Positions 40,414 to 49,145 are shown, numbered from the stretch's first letter. The stretch is DNA of 64,000 bases from an uncultured Clostridia bacterium (GCA_947307255.1 CAMZIO010000001.1:1-64000), one strand, 5' to 3'. Numbers and translations are program-made. Notes: generated from the sequence alone by a model not told the origin.

Positions 40414-41172
40414 TTGCGCTGTTTCAACCGCACAGAAGAGAAGGAATGCTTTATCACGACAATCTATGCTGTTCCATATGCGATGGGTTCGGCCGCGGCT
40501 TTCTTACCGCTTAAGGCACAGTTAGAAGGCTGCTATCGCCTTGTACCCTTGGAAATGGCCGGACATAGCGAGCGATGTATGGAGCCGTGTTTTTCAACGA
40601 TCCAGGAGATCGCATCTGACGCGCTGAGGCAAATCAAACGGGACCTGGAAAGAACAGACGAATATTGTCTCTTGGGCTACAGCATGGGGGCGTTGGTTTG
40701 CTATGAACTATACTATATGTTAAAGAATACTGTCGGCAGACTGCCCAAGCATATGTTCCTGATCGCATCCGGACCGCCTCATTGGGACAGAAAAATGAAG
40801 GATTACAAGGATGCGGAAAAACAGGAAATCATTGACTATATCAAACAATTAAACGGGACCGATTCGGAATTGTTGGAATGCGATGAGATGCTGGATTATT
40901 TGCTTCCAATCGCCAGAAATGATTTTTCTGCGATTTATCATTATGTTCCCACGGTATCAGACGAAAAGATAACGTGTCCGGCATGTGTTTATTACGGCAA
41001 AAACGACAATGAGATACAAAACTGTGTTTTGGAATGGTCACGGTATTTTGAAAAGAAAGTGAAATTTGTCTGTTTTAGCGGGGACCACTTCTTTATGTTT
41101 CGCAGTCAATCCTCTCTGAGAAGCGTTGCTATGGAAATCATTACAGCAATGAAAGCTGACATTGTACTATAA
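40414..41172 (+). CDS. Type II (GrsT-like) thioesterase, start uncertain
   Basis: VPYAMGSAAAFLPLK, nucleophile LLGYSMGALVCYEL, GDHFFMF His motif. Confidence 0.8.
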   Translation: MRCFNRTEEKECFITTIYAVPYAMGSAAAFLPLKAQLEGCYRLVPLEMAGHSERCMEPCFSTIQEIASDALRQIKRDLERTDEYCLLGYSMGALVCYELYYMLKNTVGRLPKHMFLIASGPPHWDRKMKDYKDAEKQEIIDYIKQLNGTDSELLECDEMLDYLLPIARNDFSAIYHYVPTVSDEKITCPACVYYGKNDNEIQNCVLEWSRYFEKKVKFVCFSGDHFFMFRSQSSLRSVAMEIITAMKADIVL

Positions 41173-41193
41173 TTTTTTGTGGAGGTATCAGAT

Positions 41194-42114
41194 ATGGGTA
41201 CAAATGTGCTTCAATTAACGAATATCAATAAACAATTTGGCACATTTCATGCGCTTACAAATGTGAATCTGAATATCGAAAAAGGGAAAATATACGGATT
41301 CATCGGAAAGAACGGGGCTGGCAAGACAACGCTCATGAGGGTTATCAGCGGAATGTCGTTCCCCACATCCGGCTCCATTGAGCTTTTTGGAAAAACGGAA
41401 ACAAAGGCTATCTGCAAAGAGCGCGAGAAGATCGGGGTCTTGCTGGAAGATCGCGGCGTTTCGCCTGATTTTACGGCAGTGCAGAACCTGAAAATGCAAA
41501 TGATCCTCAAGGGGATCCGGGATAACGCTCGCATCAAAGAAGTGCTTGAAATTGTTGGGCTGACAAATACCGGTTCCAAAAAACTAAAGGAGTTTTCCCT
41601 CGGAATGCGGAGAAGACTCACTTTAGCGGCAACGCTGCTTTCCAAGCCGGAATTTTTGATCCTTGACGAGCCCACAAATGGTCTTGACCCGGTCGGCATT
41701 AAAGATATTCGTGACTTGCTGCATAAAATCAGTCAGGAGCAGGGAACGACGATCATGATATCGAGCCATATCTTGCGGGAACTGTATGAGGTCGCAACAG
41801 ATTTTATTTTCATTGATTCCGGGGTGATTATGGGGGAAATCAGCAAAGAGCAGCTCTATAAAAAAATGGAGAGCAAGTTCATCATCCGGTCAAAGGAAAC
41901 GGGGAAGATCCTCAACACCTTTAAGGAACATGGGATGGGAGAGAAAGTCACTGTCAGTGGGGATACGATCACCATGTCCGGAAACGATACCGATGAAGAA
42001 ACGCTGAGTTCCTTGCTGCACGAGTCAGGAGCGGTGCTGCTGGAATATACGCAGACAAAGGAGACATTAGAGTCCTATTTTATCAATCTGATTGGAGGGA
42101 GACACGATGCGTAA
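41194..42114 (+). CDS. ABC transporter ATP-binding protein (BcrA/lantibiotic-immunity type)
   Basis: Walker A GKNGAGKTTLM, signature FSLGMRRRLTLAATLL, Walker B FLILDEPTNGLDP. Confidence 0.92.
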   Translation: MGTNVLQLTNINKQFGTFHALTNVNLNIEKGKIYGFIGKNGAGKTTLMRVISGMSFPTSGSIELFGKTETKAICKEREKIGVLLEDRGVSPDFTAVQNLKMQMILKGIRDNARIKEVLEIVGLTNTGSKKLKEFSLGMRRRLTLAATLLSKPEFLILDEPTNGLDPVGIKDIRDLLHKISQEQGTTIMISSHILRELYEVATDFIFIDSGVIMGEISKEQLYKKMESKFIIRSKETGKILNTFKEHGMGEKVTVSGDTITMSGNDTDEETLSSLLHESGAVLLEYTQTKETLESYFINLIGGRHDA

Positions 42115-42850
42115 ACTTGTCAGATATGATGTTTATCGTGCTTTTCATCAGGCCAGTACCTATGTTTTATTAGCAATTACACTGGTTTTGACTGTGTTCA
42201 CTGTCGGGGATGTCACGTTCTTCTCCGAGGAGCCGAGCAGCGATTTGGTATTTACCTATGTAAGTGCGTTGGCAAGCGGCAAGAATATCTTATTGATGCT
42301 GGCCGGGTGTCTGTGTGGTATGCTGATCGGAGAGGATTTTTCTGTCGGTTCTTACAGCTTAGCAGTCAGCTCAGGATACAGCAGATGGAAAATCGTTGGC
42401 GGCAGAACGATCAGCTGCTTCATCGTGATTTCTATCATGCTGGCAGAGTTTATGCTGGTTTCCTTGGCAGCCTCCATGGTTTATGTGAAAACCTTTACAG
42501 CTGGGGCTGTTCTGCGTATCATTGCCCTATCCATTCTGCATACCCTTCATTTCTGCATGATGAACATGATTTGTATCTTCATGGGCTTTGTTCTGAAGAA
42601 GAAAGTGAATGCGACTGTCGTCTGCTTGTTTATTGTTGTTCTGCTGTCCTCGCTGATCGGTACACTTTGCACAAAGGTTGAAAAGCTGACCCCGCTGTAC
42701 CTGAAAACTGTACCGGTAATCACATATACAATGTTCGGAGGAACTGAGAAAGCTCTTACCGTGGCAGGAAGCACACTGGTCTTTCTGCTCATAACCGCTG
42801 CGATTTTCTATGCGACTGGGAAGGTTTTTGAGAAGGAAGAGCTTGCGTAA
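42107..42850 (+). CDS. ABC-2 type permease
   Basis: 6 hydrophobic segments; overlaps upstream ATPase ORF. Confidence 0.85.
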   Translation: MRKLVRYDVYRAFHQASTYVLLAITLVLTVFTVGDVTFFSEEPSSDLVFTYVSALASGKNILLMLAGCLCGMLIGEDFSVGSYSLAVSSGYSRWKIVGGRTISCFIVISIMLAEFMLVSLAASMVYVKTFTAGAVLRIIALSILHTLHFCMMNMICIFMGFVLKKKVNATVVCLFIVVLLSSLIGTLCTKVEKLTPLYLKTVPVITYTMFGGTEKALTVAGSTLVFLLITAAIFYATGKVFEKEELA

Positions 42851-42893
42851 TAAACAATCATGATTTGACCCGACAGGATTGCGCGGGCGCTGA

Positions 42894-42999
42894 TTGGCGC
42901 GGGTATGAGAGACACGAAAACGGAGAATTCGTTTGTCAAAAAATATTTAATGATTTTCGATAAAAAATACTTGACAAACATATTGGACCGTGGTATGCT
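42894..42999 (+). repeat. Copy 2 of 106-bp direct repeat
   Basis: identical to 39967-40072 except G instead of A at 42986. Confidence 0.97.
42971..42999 (+). promoter_or_regulatory. Promoter within repeat copy 2, driving DUF2975-HTH
   Basis: TTGACA - 17 bp - TATGCT. Confidence 0.7.
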
Positions 43000-43029
43000 T
43001 GTACCATCAAAAGAAAGGAAGTGTTCCAC

Positions 43030-43599
43030 ATGGAAAAAATGAAAAGAATCGCAAAGGGTCTTGACGTGGTCAGTATTATCCTCTTCGTGATCCTTGCGGC
43101 GACCTTGGTGGCGCTCGCTGTCGGCGGGGTGGCGCTTTTTGCGGTGCATTTGAGATCAGAAGAATTGCTGATGCTGGAGGAAATCAGGCTCCCCGGCATC
43201 CCCGGAATCGTCGACGCGACGGTTACCGATCCTGCGGCGTTCGTTCGTTTTTGCATTGTCGGGCTGTTGCTGGGCGCCCTGTTTATGGTCGGGATGCTGT
43301 GGATTGTGCATATCATTCGCCGCATTCTCTCCCCGATGAAGGAGGGGCGGCCCTTTGCGGGCAGCGTCAGCCGCGATATCCGCACGCTGGGGTGGATTGA
43401 TCTTGGCTTTGGCGTCGTAAACATGATCATTTCGGGCGTCATGGGAGGGCTGCTGGCAAAAGCGGTGAGCGTTTCAAGCGGTTCGTACACGTTCCACTTC
43501 AGTCTGAACTTCCTGTTGATTGCGGCGGTGCTGTTCCTATTTTCTTACATTTTCCACTATGGCGAGATGCTCCAGCAGCAGGCGGACGAGACGTTGTGA
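43030..43599 (+). CDS. DUF2975 family membrane protein
   Basis: four hydrophobic segments, PMKEGRPFAGSVSRDIRTLGWIDL; followed by small HTH protein. Confidence 0.75.
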   Translation: MEKMKRIAKGLDVVSIILFVILAATLVALAVGGVALFAVHLRSEELLMLEEIRLPGIPGIVDATVTDPAAFVRFCIVGLLLGALFMVGMLWIVHIIRRILSPMKEGRPFAGSVSRDIRTLGWIDLGFGVVNMIISGVMGGLLAKAVSVSSGSYTFHFSLNFLLIAAVLFLFSYIFHYGEMLQQQADETL

Positions 43600-43614
43600 G
43601 GAGGCGGGCGTCGT

Positions 43615-43833
43615 ATGATTATCCTTCGTTTGGACCGGGTCATGGCGGACCGCAAGATATCGCTCAACGACCTGGCGGCCCAGGTGGGCATCTCCAACGT
43701 CAATCTCTCCAACATCAAAACGGGTAAGATCAGCGCGATCCGTTTTTCCACGCTCAACGCGATCTGCCGTGTGCTGAACTGTCAGCCGGGCGATATTCTG
43801 GAATATCAGACCGACGATTCCGCCGCCGGGTGA
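43615..43833 (+). CDS. Cro/CI (YozG-like) helix-turn-helix regulator
   Basis: MIILRLDRVMADRKISLNDLAAQVGISNVNLSNIKTGKISAIRFSTLNAICRVLNCQPGDILEY. Confidence 0.93.
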   Translation: MIILRLDRVMADRKISLNDLAAQVGISNVNLSNIKTGKISAIRFSTLNAICRVLNCQPGDILEYQTDDSAAG

Positions 43834-43951
43834 GGCTTTTGGTACGAGAAAAGGACAAAAGGCTTTCTTTCCCGCAGGAGCTGTGCTATACTGTAAAAAA
43901 CGTCCGCGCGGCGCGCGGATAGCGCAGACGGACTGACTTTTGGGGGATTTT

Positions 43952-44842
43952 ATGACAAGACAACGCAAGGCGGAGCTGCTGCTGATCCTCGCCACTGCCT
44001 TTTGGGGCGTGTCCTATTATTTGACCGACGTATGCTTCGCGGAGTTGGAGCCGCTGATGCTCAACGCGATCCGCTTCACCGTCGCATTCCTCGTTTTGGG
44101 TGCGGCGGTGTTGCCGCGCATTCGCAGGGCGGGGCGCGCCACGTGGCGATATAGCGTGCTCCTGGGCCTCGTGCTGACGGTGGTTTATTTGTGCGCGACT
44201 TACGGGGTAAAATATACGTCCCTGTCCAACGCCGGCTTTCTGAGCACGCTGGTCGCGGTATTTACGCCGCTTTTGCAGTGGATTGTCTACCGCAAGGTGC
44301 CGGAGCGCAAGGCGCGTATTGCACTGGCGCTGTGTGTGATCGGTCTGGCGCTGCTGTCCCTCAACGAGAAATTTTTGCCCGCCGGGGGCGATGTTCTGTG
44401 CCTGATGTGTTCGGTGTCCTACGCGGTGGATATCTTGATTATGGAGCGTGCGGTGGTGGATCCGGCGGTGGATCCGATTGCGCTGGGCGTGCTGGAGCTG
44501 GGGGTGGTAGGGCTGGCCATGCTGGGGCTTGCGCTGCTTTTCGAGCAGCCGCGCCTGCCGCGCTCCGCCCCGGTTTGGGCGGCCGCGCTGTTCCTGGCGC
44601 TGTTTTGTTCGGGTATCTCCTTTTTGATCCAGGCGTCGGAGCAGCGCTATACCTCCGCCACCCGCGTGAGTCTTATTTTCACCCTGGAGCCGGTGTTTGC
44701 CGCGCTGGTGGCGTTCTTCGTTGCGGGAGAGCGGCTGCGTCCGCGCGGCTATCTTGGCGCGGCGCTGATGCTGGCAAGTCTGTTGACGATGGAAATCGAC
44801 TGGGAAAATCTGAAAGGGGGAAAGCGCTATGACGACGTTTGA
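43952..44842 (+). CDS. EamA/DMT family transporter
   Basis: ten hydrophobic segments; LLILATAFWGVSYYLTDV; LEPVFAALVAFFVAGERL. Confidence 0.92.
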   Translation: MTRQRKAELLLILATAFWGVSYYLTDVCFAELEPLMLNAIRFTVAFLVLGAAVLPRIRRAGRATWRYSVLLGLVLTVVYLCATYGVKYTSLSNAGFLSTLVAVFTPLLQWIVYRKVPERKARIALALCVIGLALLSLNEKFLPAGGDVLCLMCSVSYAVDILIMERAVVDPAVDPIALGVLELGVVGLAMLGLALLFEQPRLPRSAPVWAAALFLALFCSGISFLIQASEQRYTSATRVSLIFTLEPVFAALVAFFVAGERLRPRGYLGAALMLASLLTMEIDWENLKGGKRYDDV

Positions 44843-45149
44843 GCGGGTGTATGAAGCGGTGCGGCGCATTCCGGCGGGCAGCGTCGCAAGCTACGGCCAG
44901 GTTGCGGAGGCGATCGGGAACCGGCGGCTGGCCCGTGTGGTGGGCTATGCGCTGCACGTCAACCCGCAGCCCGGCGCGATCCCCTGCCACCGCGTGGTCA
45001 AGCGCGACGGGGCGGTGTCGGACGCCTTTGCCTTCGGCGGCGCCAACCGCCAGGTGGAGCTGCTGCGTGCGGAGGGCGTGGCATTTCTGGACGAGACCCA
45101 CGTGGACATGGCGCGCTGCTGCGTGCGCGGGATCCCGCTGGTGCTGTGA
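44829..45149 (+). CDS. MGMT/Ogt C-terminal-domain protein (methylated-DNA cysteine methyltransferase type)
   Basis: AVRRIPAGSVASYGQVAEAIGNRRLARVVGYAL...IPCHRVVKRDG. Confidence 0.9.
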   Translation: MTTFERVYEAVRRIPAGSVASYGQVAEAIGNRRLARVVGYALHVNPQPGAIPCHRVVKRDGAVSDAFAFGGANRQVELLRAEGVAFLDETHVDMARCCVRGIPLVL

Positions 45150-45179
45150 TCGCGCGGGCAAAACGGCGGGAGGCGAGAG

Positions 45180-45656
45180 ATGGATATTTCCTATACGACG
45201 GGCAACCGGAGGTTTAACCTGCGGGTGTGCGCAGTGATTCTCTCGGAGGGGCGGATCCTTGCGATGCACGACGAACGCTCGCCCTATTATTACCTGCCTG
45301 GCGGCAGAGTTCGATTGGGCGAGACGGCCGAGCAGGCGCTGCTTCGGGAGATGGACGAGGAGCTGCACATCCAAGCGGAGATCGTTCGGCCCCTGTGGCT
45401 GAACCAGGGATTTTTCACGGAAGACGTGGATGAACTGCAGTATCACGAGCTTTGCGTTTATTTTCTGGTGGATATTGCCAAAACCGACCTTTTGCGCCGG
45501 GGAGAGCGGTTCTCGCTCCGGGAAGGGCGGCATACGCACGATTTTGAATGGCTGCGGTTTGACCGCCTGCCAGGCGAGTACTTCTATCCGGCGTTTCTGA
45601 AGACGGAGATTTTCCATCTTCCCGAACGGTTTACGCTCCGGACGGAATACGAATAA
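45180..45656 (+). CDS. NUDIX hydrolase
   Basis: GGRVRLGETAEQALLREMDEELHI Nudix box. Confidence 0.93.
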   Translation: MDISYTTGNRRFNLRVCAVILSEGRILAMHDERSPYYYLPGGRVRLGETAEQALLREMDEELHIQAEIVRPLWLNQGFFTEDVDELQYHELCVYFLVDIAKTDLLRRGERFSLREGRHTHDFEWLRFDRLPGEYFYPAFLKTEIFHLPERFTLRTEYE

Positions 45657-45673
45657 ACGAGACCGATAGAACG

Positions 45674-45708
45674 AAAAAGGCCGCCCGCAGCAGCGGGCGG
45701 CCTTTTTC
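45674..45708. terminator. Bidirectional terminator
   Basis: aaaaaggccgcccgc-agca-gcgggcggccttttt. Confidence 0.85.
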
Positions 45709-45711
45709 GTT

Positions 45712-45748
45712 CAGGATCCGGTGCGCAGGATCGGGAGGAACACTGCGG
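45712..45748. repeat. Left copy of short duplication of the DUF554 gene 3' end
   Basis: caggatccgg-tgc-gcaggatcgggaggaacactgcgg, matches 48468-48505. Confidence 0.85.
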
Positions 45749-45776
45749 CGGGCGCCGGGCGGCAGCGGCGCAGGGG

Positions 45777-46250
45777 CTATTCCGCACGGTTTTTCATCTG
45801 TTCGAGGGCTTGCGCCATTTTCCGGTTTTCCAGACGGTCTTTATACGACGCAATGCAAAAGCTCAAAACGAAGCATACGGAGAAGCACAGGAAAAAGCTC
45901 AGCCATGCCAGCGGCATATCGGCCGGGAACCAGCGGAAGGCGACGACGAACAGGATGATCGACACCACCGTGCCGGAAATCATGCCGACTGTCCGGGCAA
46001 CGACACCCGCATGGCGAAGGATCGTCTCGGTAAAAAATACGAAGCGCAGGCATACGATCCAGACGGACAGCAGCAGAAGCTGTGCCAGCGTGGAGAGAGA
46101 AAGCCCCCGGGAACCGAGAGAAAACAGGGTGGACACTTCCTGCGCAATATCTCCGAATAATACGGCAAAAATAAGGAATACCGCAGCGGTAAAACCGAAC
46201 AGTGCAAGCGCCTGCGTGCCATAATCAAAAAACGTCTTCTGCTTTTCCAT
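45777..46250 (-). CDS. DUF3021-like membrane protein
   Basis: four TM segments, immediately downstream of and overlapping a LytTR gene. Confidence 0.65.
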   Translation of the reverse strand: MEKQKTFFDYGTQALALFGFTAAVFLIFAVLFGDIAQEVSTLFSLGSRGLSLSTLAQLLLLSVWIVCLRFVFFTETILRHAGVVARTVGMISGTVVSIILFVVAFRWFPADMPLAWLSFFLCFSVCFVLSFCIASYKDRLENRKMAQALEQMKNRAE

Positions 46251-46690
46251 TACTTTACCCCCAGTTTTTTTCGCAGCTCGTCCGCATAGGTGCGCGAGGC
46301 GATGATTTGTTCCCCATTGTCCATGGTGATTCTGATGCGGCGGTCCAAATCGGTTTTCAGCGTTTTGATCTTCTTGAGATTTACGATACAGGACTTGCTG
46401 ACGCGGAGAAAATACCGGTCGGACAGCTTTTCCTCCAGCTCATACAGACGCAGGTCGGTTTCATATACCCCGCCCTTCGTGTACACGAAGGTCCGCCGCT
46501 CCACGGATTCCATGTACAGCGCGTCAAAGGGGTCCAGAATATGGATCGCCCCGTCTGCCCGGACGGTCAGCCGGTTTTCCAGCATACGAAGCGACGCGAT
46601 GATTTTTTCAATTTCCGGGGTCAGACGGCTGCAGGATACGGTGATTTCCGGGTCGTCCCGTTCCGGTGCAATATTGATCGTTATTTTCAT
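46250..46690 (-). CDS. LytTR DNA-binding domain protein
   Basis: ALYMESVERRTFVYTKGGVYETDLRLYELEEKLSDRYFLRVSKSCIVNLKKIKTL. Confidence 0.92.
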   Translation of the reverse strand: MKITINIAPERDDPEITVSCSRLTPEIEKIIASLRMLENRLTVRADGAIHILDPFDALYMESVERRTFVYTKGGVYETDLRLYELEEKLSDRYFLRVSKSCIVNLKKIKTLKTDLDRRIRITMDNGEQIIASRTYADELRKKLGVK

Positions 46691-46692
46691 GG

Positions 46693-47385
46693 TCATTCCA
46701 ATCCGTTCTTTTTATAAAGAATCATAAAAAGTACAAGCAGAAACAGTCCGTTGCCAAGGAGGATCAGACAGCTCCCTGCCCCTATCATACCACGTTCTGC
46801 GTCGACAAGTAAGACCTTTAGCTGCTGCGGATAGGTATACCTGGCAACGGCTTCGACCGATGCATTGAACATGGCGAGCATGGGCAGGAACGAGGTGAGC
46901 AGCATCAGCGGGACGGACAGGGAGGTCGCTGCCATCTGCGAACGGCTGGCAATGCCGACGCAGGCTCCGATCACCAGGGAGAACGGGATTCCCAACGCTG
47001 CGACGAGCAGAAAAAGAGAGGCCTGCTTTGCCGTGTAATCGTCGAAGAAAACCATGAGCAAGCTGCCGATCATGCAGCCCGTCCAGACGTAAAGGCCGAC
47101 GCCCAGAAGGTATTCGCCCGGCTTTACCCCGGCCATCAGGAGCGCGCGAAGCGTTCCCCTTTCCTTTTCCTCTGAAAGGATGCTTGTGGCGGATACCAGC
47201 GGCGCCATTCCCAGATACATCACCGCAAACAGCTCCGTAAAAAAATGCTTTGGCATAGTCTCTATCCGTACCGTGTGATTCATCAGGATCGTCATGAAGG
47301 GGAACATCAGAAACTGGATCAGAACGGTTTTGTTTTTCCAGGTATCTTTGATTTGCTTTTCCAGGACGGCAACAACGCTTCTCAT
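46693..47385 (-). CDS. ABC-2 type permease
   Basis: MRSVVAVLEKQIKDTWKNKTVLIQFLMFP; EEKERGTLRALLMAGVKPGEYLLG. Confidence 0.9.
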   Translation of the reverse strand: MRSVVAVLEKQIKDTWKNKTVLIQFLMFPFMTILMNHTVRIETMPKHFFTELFAVMYLGMAPLVSATSILSEEKERGTLRALLMAGVKPGEYLLGVGLYVWTGCMIGSLLMVFFDDYTAKQASLFLLVAALGIPFSLVIGACVGIASRSQMAATSLSVPLMLLTSFLPMLAMFNASVEAVARYTYPQQLKVLLVDAERGMIGAGSCLILLGNGLFLLVLFMILYKKNGLE

Positions 47386-47399
47386 AAGAGTTCTCCCGT

Positions 47400-48248
47400 T
47401 TATACGTTTAGTTTGTTTCCGGTCAGCGTCATAAAGACGGACTCGAGATTCGGCTCGGAGGAGTGAATGGTTTCCATGCGCCCCTGCTCGATCAGCGCGC
47501 AGATGGCCGGTGCAGAGGCCGGGTCGGCCGGAAAGGACAGCTCCGTTCCGTCTGAAAGACGGAGCGTGATCTGCCGCAGCCGGTTGTAACGCCGACACAG
47601 CTCTGCCGGCGGCCCGGACACGAGAATACGCCCTTCGTCCAGCAGCGCAATGCGATCGCACAGTTTCTCCGCCTCCGTCATGTCGTGCGTGGTGAGGAAT
47701 ACGGTAACGCCGCGCTTTTTCTGCGCTGCGATCATGGCGTGAATCTCCTCCGCAGCGGCGGGATCCAGTCCGCTGGTCGGCTCGTCCAGAAATATGAGTT
47801 GGGGGCTGGTCAGGAACGCGCGGGCAAGCCGAAGGCGGCTTTTCATGCCCTTTGACAGCTTTCCGGCCGGTATTTTCGCACAGTCGGACAGGCCGACGGC
47901 TTCCAGCGTTTTTTGGATCGCGCTGCGGTCGATGCCGTGCAGCGCGGCAAAGACCTTCAGATTGTCGAAGCAGGACAAGCGCTCGTAAACGCCGAATTCA
48001 TCCATCATGATCCCGACGCCGCGCCGCTGGGATATCGTCAGTGCTTCCGACCGTGTGGCAAAGAGAGCGGCCGATCCGCTCGTGGGTGCGAGCTGCCCGG
48101 TCAGTATTTTGATCAGAGTGGTTTTCCCGGAGCCGGAGGGGCCCAGCAGTCCGAAAATCTCACCCTGCGGGATGGAGAAGCTGACGTCGCGCAGTACGGT
48201 ATGCGCGCAAAACGCTTTTTCAATATGCTCGGCAGAGACCGCGATCAT
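47400..48248 (-). CDS. ABC transporter ATP-binding protein
   Basis: GPSGSGKTTLIK, LSKGMKSRLRLARAFL, LIFLDEPTSGLDP. Confidence 0.95.
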   Translation of the reverse strand: MIAVSAEHIEKAFCAHTVLRDVSFSIPQGEIFGLLGPSGSGKTTLIKILTGQLAPTSGSAALFATRSEALTISQRRGVGIMMDEFGVYERLSCFDNLKVFAALHGIDRSAIQKTLEAVGLSDCAKIPAGKLSKGMKSRLRLARAFLTSPQLIFLDEPTSGLDPAAAEEIHAMIAAQKKRGVTVFLTTHDMTEAEKLCDRIALLDEGRILVSGPPAELCRRYNRLRQITLRLSDGTELSFPADPASAPAICALIEQGRMETIHSSEPNLESVFMTLTGNKLNV

Positions 48249-48464
48249 TACGATGACCTCCCGTTTTGGAATACGCCGATAGTGTAACGCGGTTTTGACG
48301 CTGCGGCAATCCGTTCGGACGTATCCTGCCGATCAGAGGGTATAAGCTGCCGGTCGGCAGAACAGAACGAGGGCTGTGGGACCGTTGCGGTCCTGCAGCC
48401 CTCGTTTGCAGCAGAGCGTTCCGCCGCCTCTGTGCACAGGCGCGGCGCGAATCATCGTATCGTT

Positions 48465-49145
48465 TTACAGGATCCGGCACAGCAGGATCGGGAGGAACAC
48501 TGCGGGGACGTAGTTCATCACCTTGATCTTCGTCAGCCCCAGCATATTCAACGCCAGCGCCACGATCAAAAGCGAGCCAACGCACTTCATCTCCGCAATT
48601 GCCCCGGTGAGAAACGGCGCGAGAAAGGAGGCGCACAGCGTGATCGCCCCCTGATAAAGCAGTACGGGGACGGCGGAGAGCGCAACGCCCACGCCCAGCG
48701 TGGAGGCGTAAACCACGGAAGAGACGGCGTCGAGCACGGTCTTGGCGTAAAGAGTGGAGTGATCGCCCGACAGACCGGAGTCCAACGCGCCCATAATCGC
48801 CATGGCGCCCACGCAGAAGAGCAGGGACGCCGTAACGAAGCCCTCAGACAGGGCGCCCTTTTCACCGCCTTTGTGGAAATAGCGTTCCAACAGGTCGCCC
48901 AGCGCATGGATAAGGTCGTCAAGCCGCAGCAGCTCCCCGATGACCGCGCCGATCACGATGGACAAAATCGCAATCAAGGCGTTCTCGCCCGCCAGAGAGC
49001 CGCTGACGCCGATGTAGAGAATGCACAGCGCCACGCCCTTGCTGATCGCGTCGTTCATGCGCGCGGGGATGAAGCGGCCCAGCAGCATTCCCACCACGGT
49101 GCCGCCTACGATGCCGAGGGCGTTGGCAATACTTCCGGTTAACAT
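48465..49145 (-). CDS. DUF554 family membrane protein
   Basis: MLTGSIANALGIVGGTVVGMLLGRFIP; GENALIAILSIVIGAVIGELLRLDD. Confidence 0.9.
   Translation of the reverse strand: MLTGSIANALGIVGGTVVGMLLGRFIPARMNDAISKGVALCILYIGVSGSLAGENALIAILSIVIGAVIGELLRLDDLIHALGDLLERYFHKGGEKGALSEGFVTASLLFCVGAMAIMGALDSGLSGDHSTLYAKTVLDAVSSVVYASTLGVGVALSAVPVLLYQGAITLCASFLAPFLTGAIAEMKCVGSLLIVALALNMLGLTKIKVMNYVPAVFLPILLCRIL
48468..48505. repeat. Right (genic) copy of the short duplication
   Basis: caggatccgg-caca-gcaggatcgggaggaacactgcgg; encodes AVFLPILLCRIL-stop on minus strand. Confidence 0.85.
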
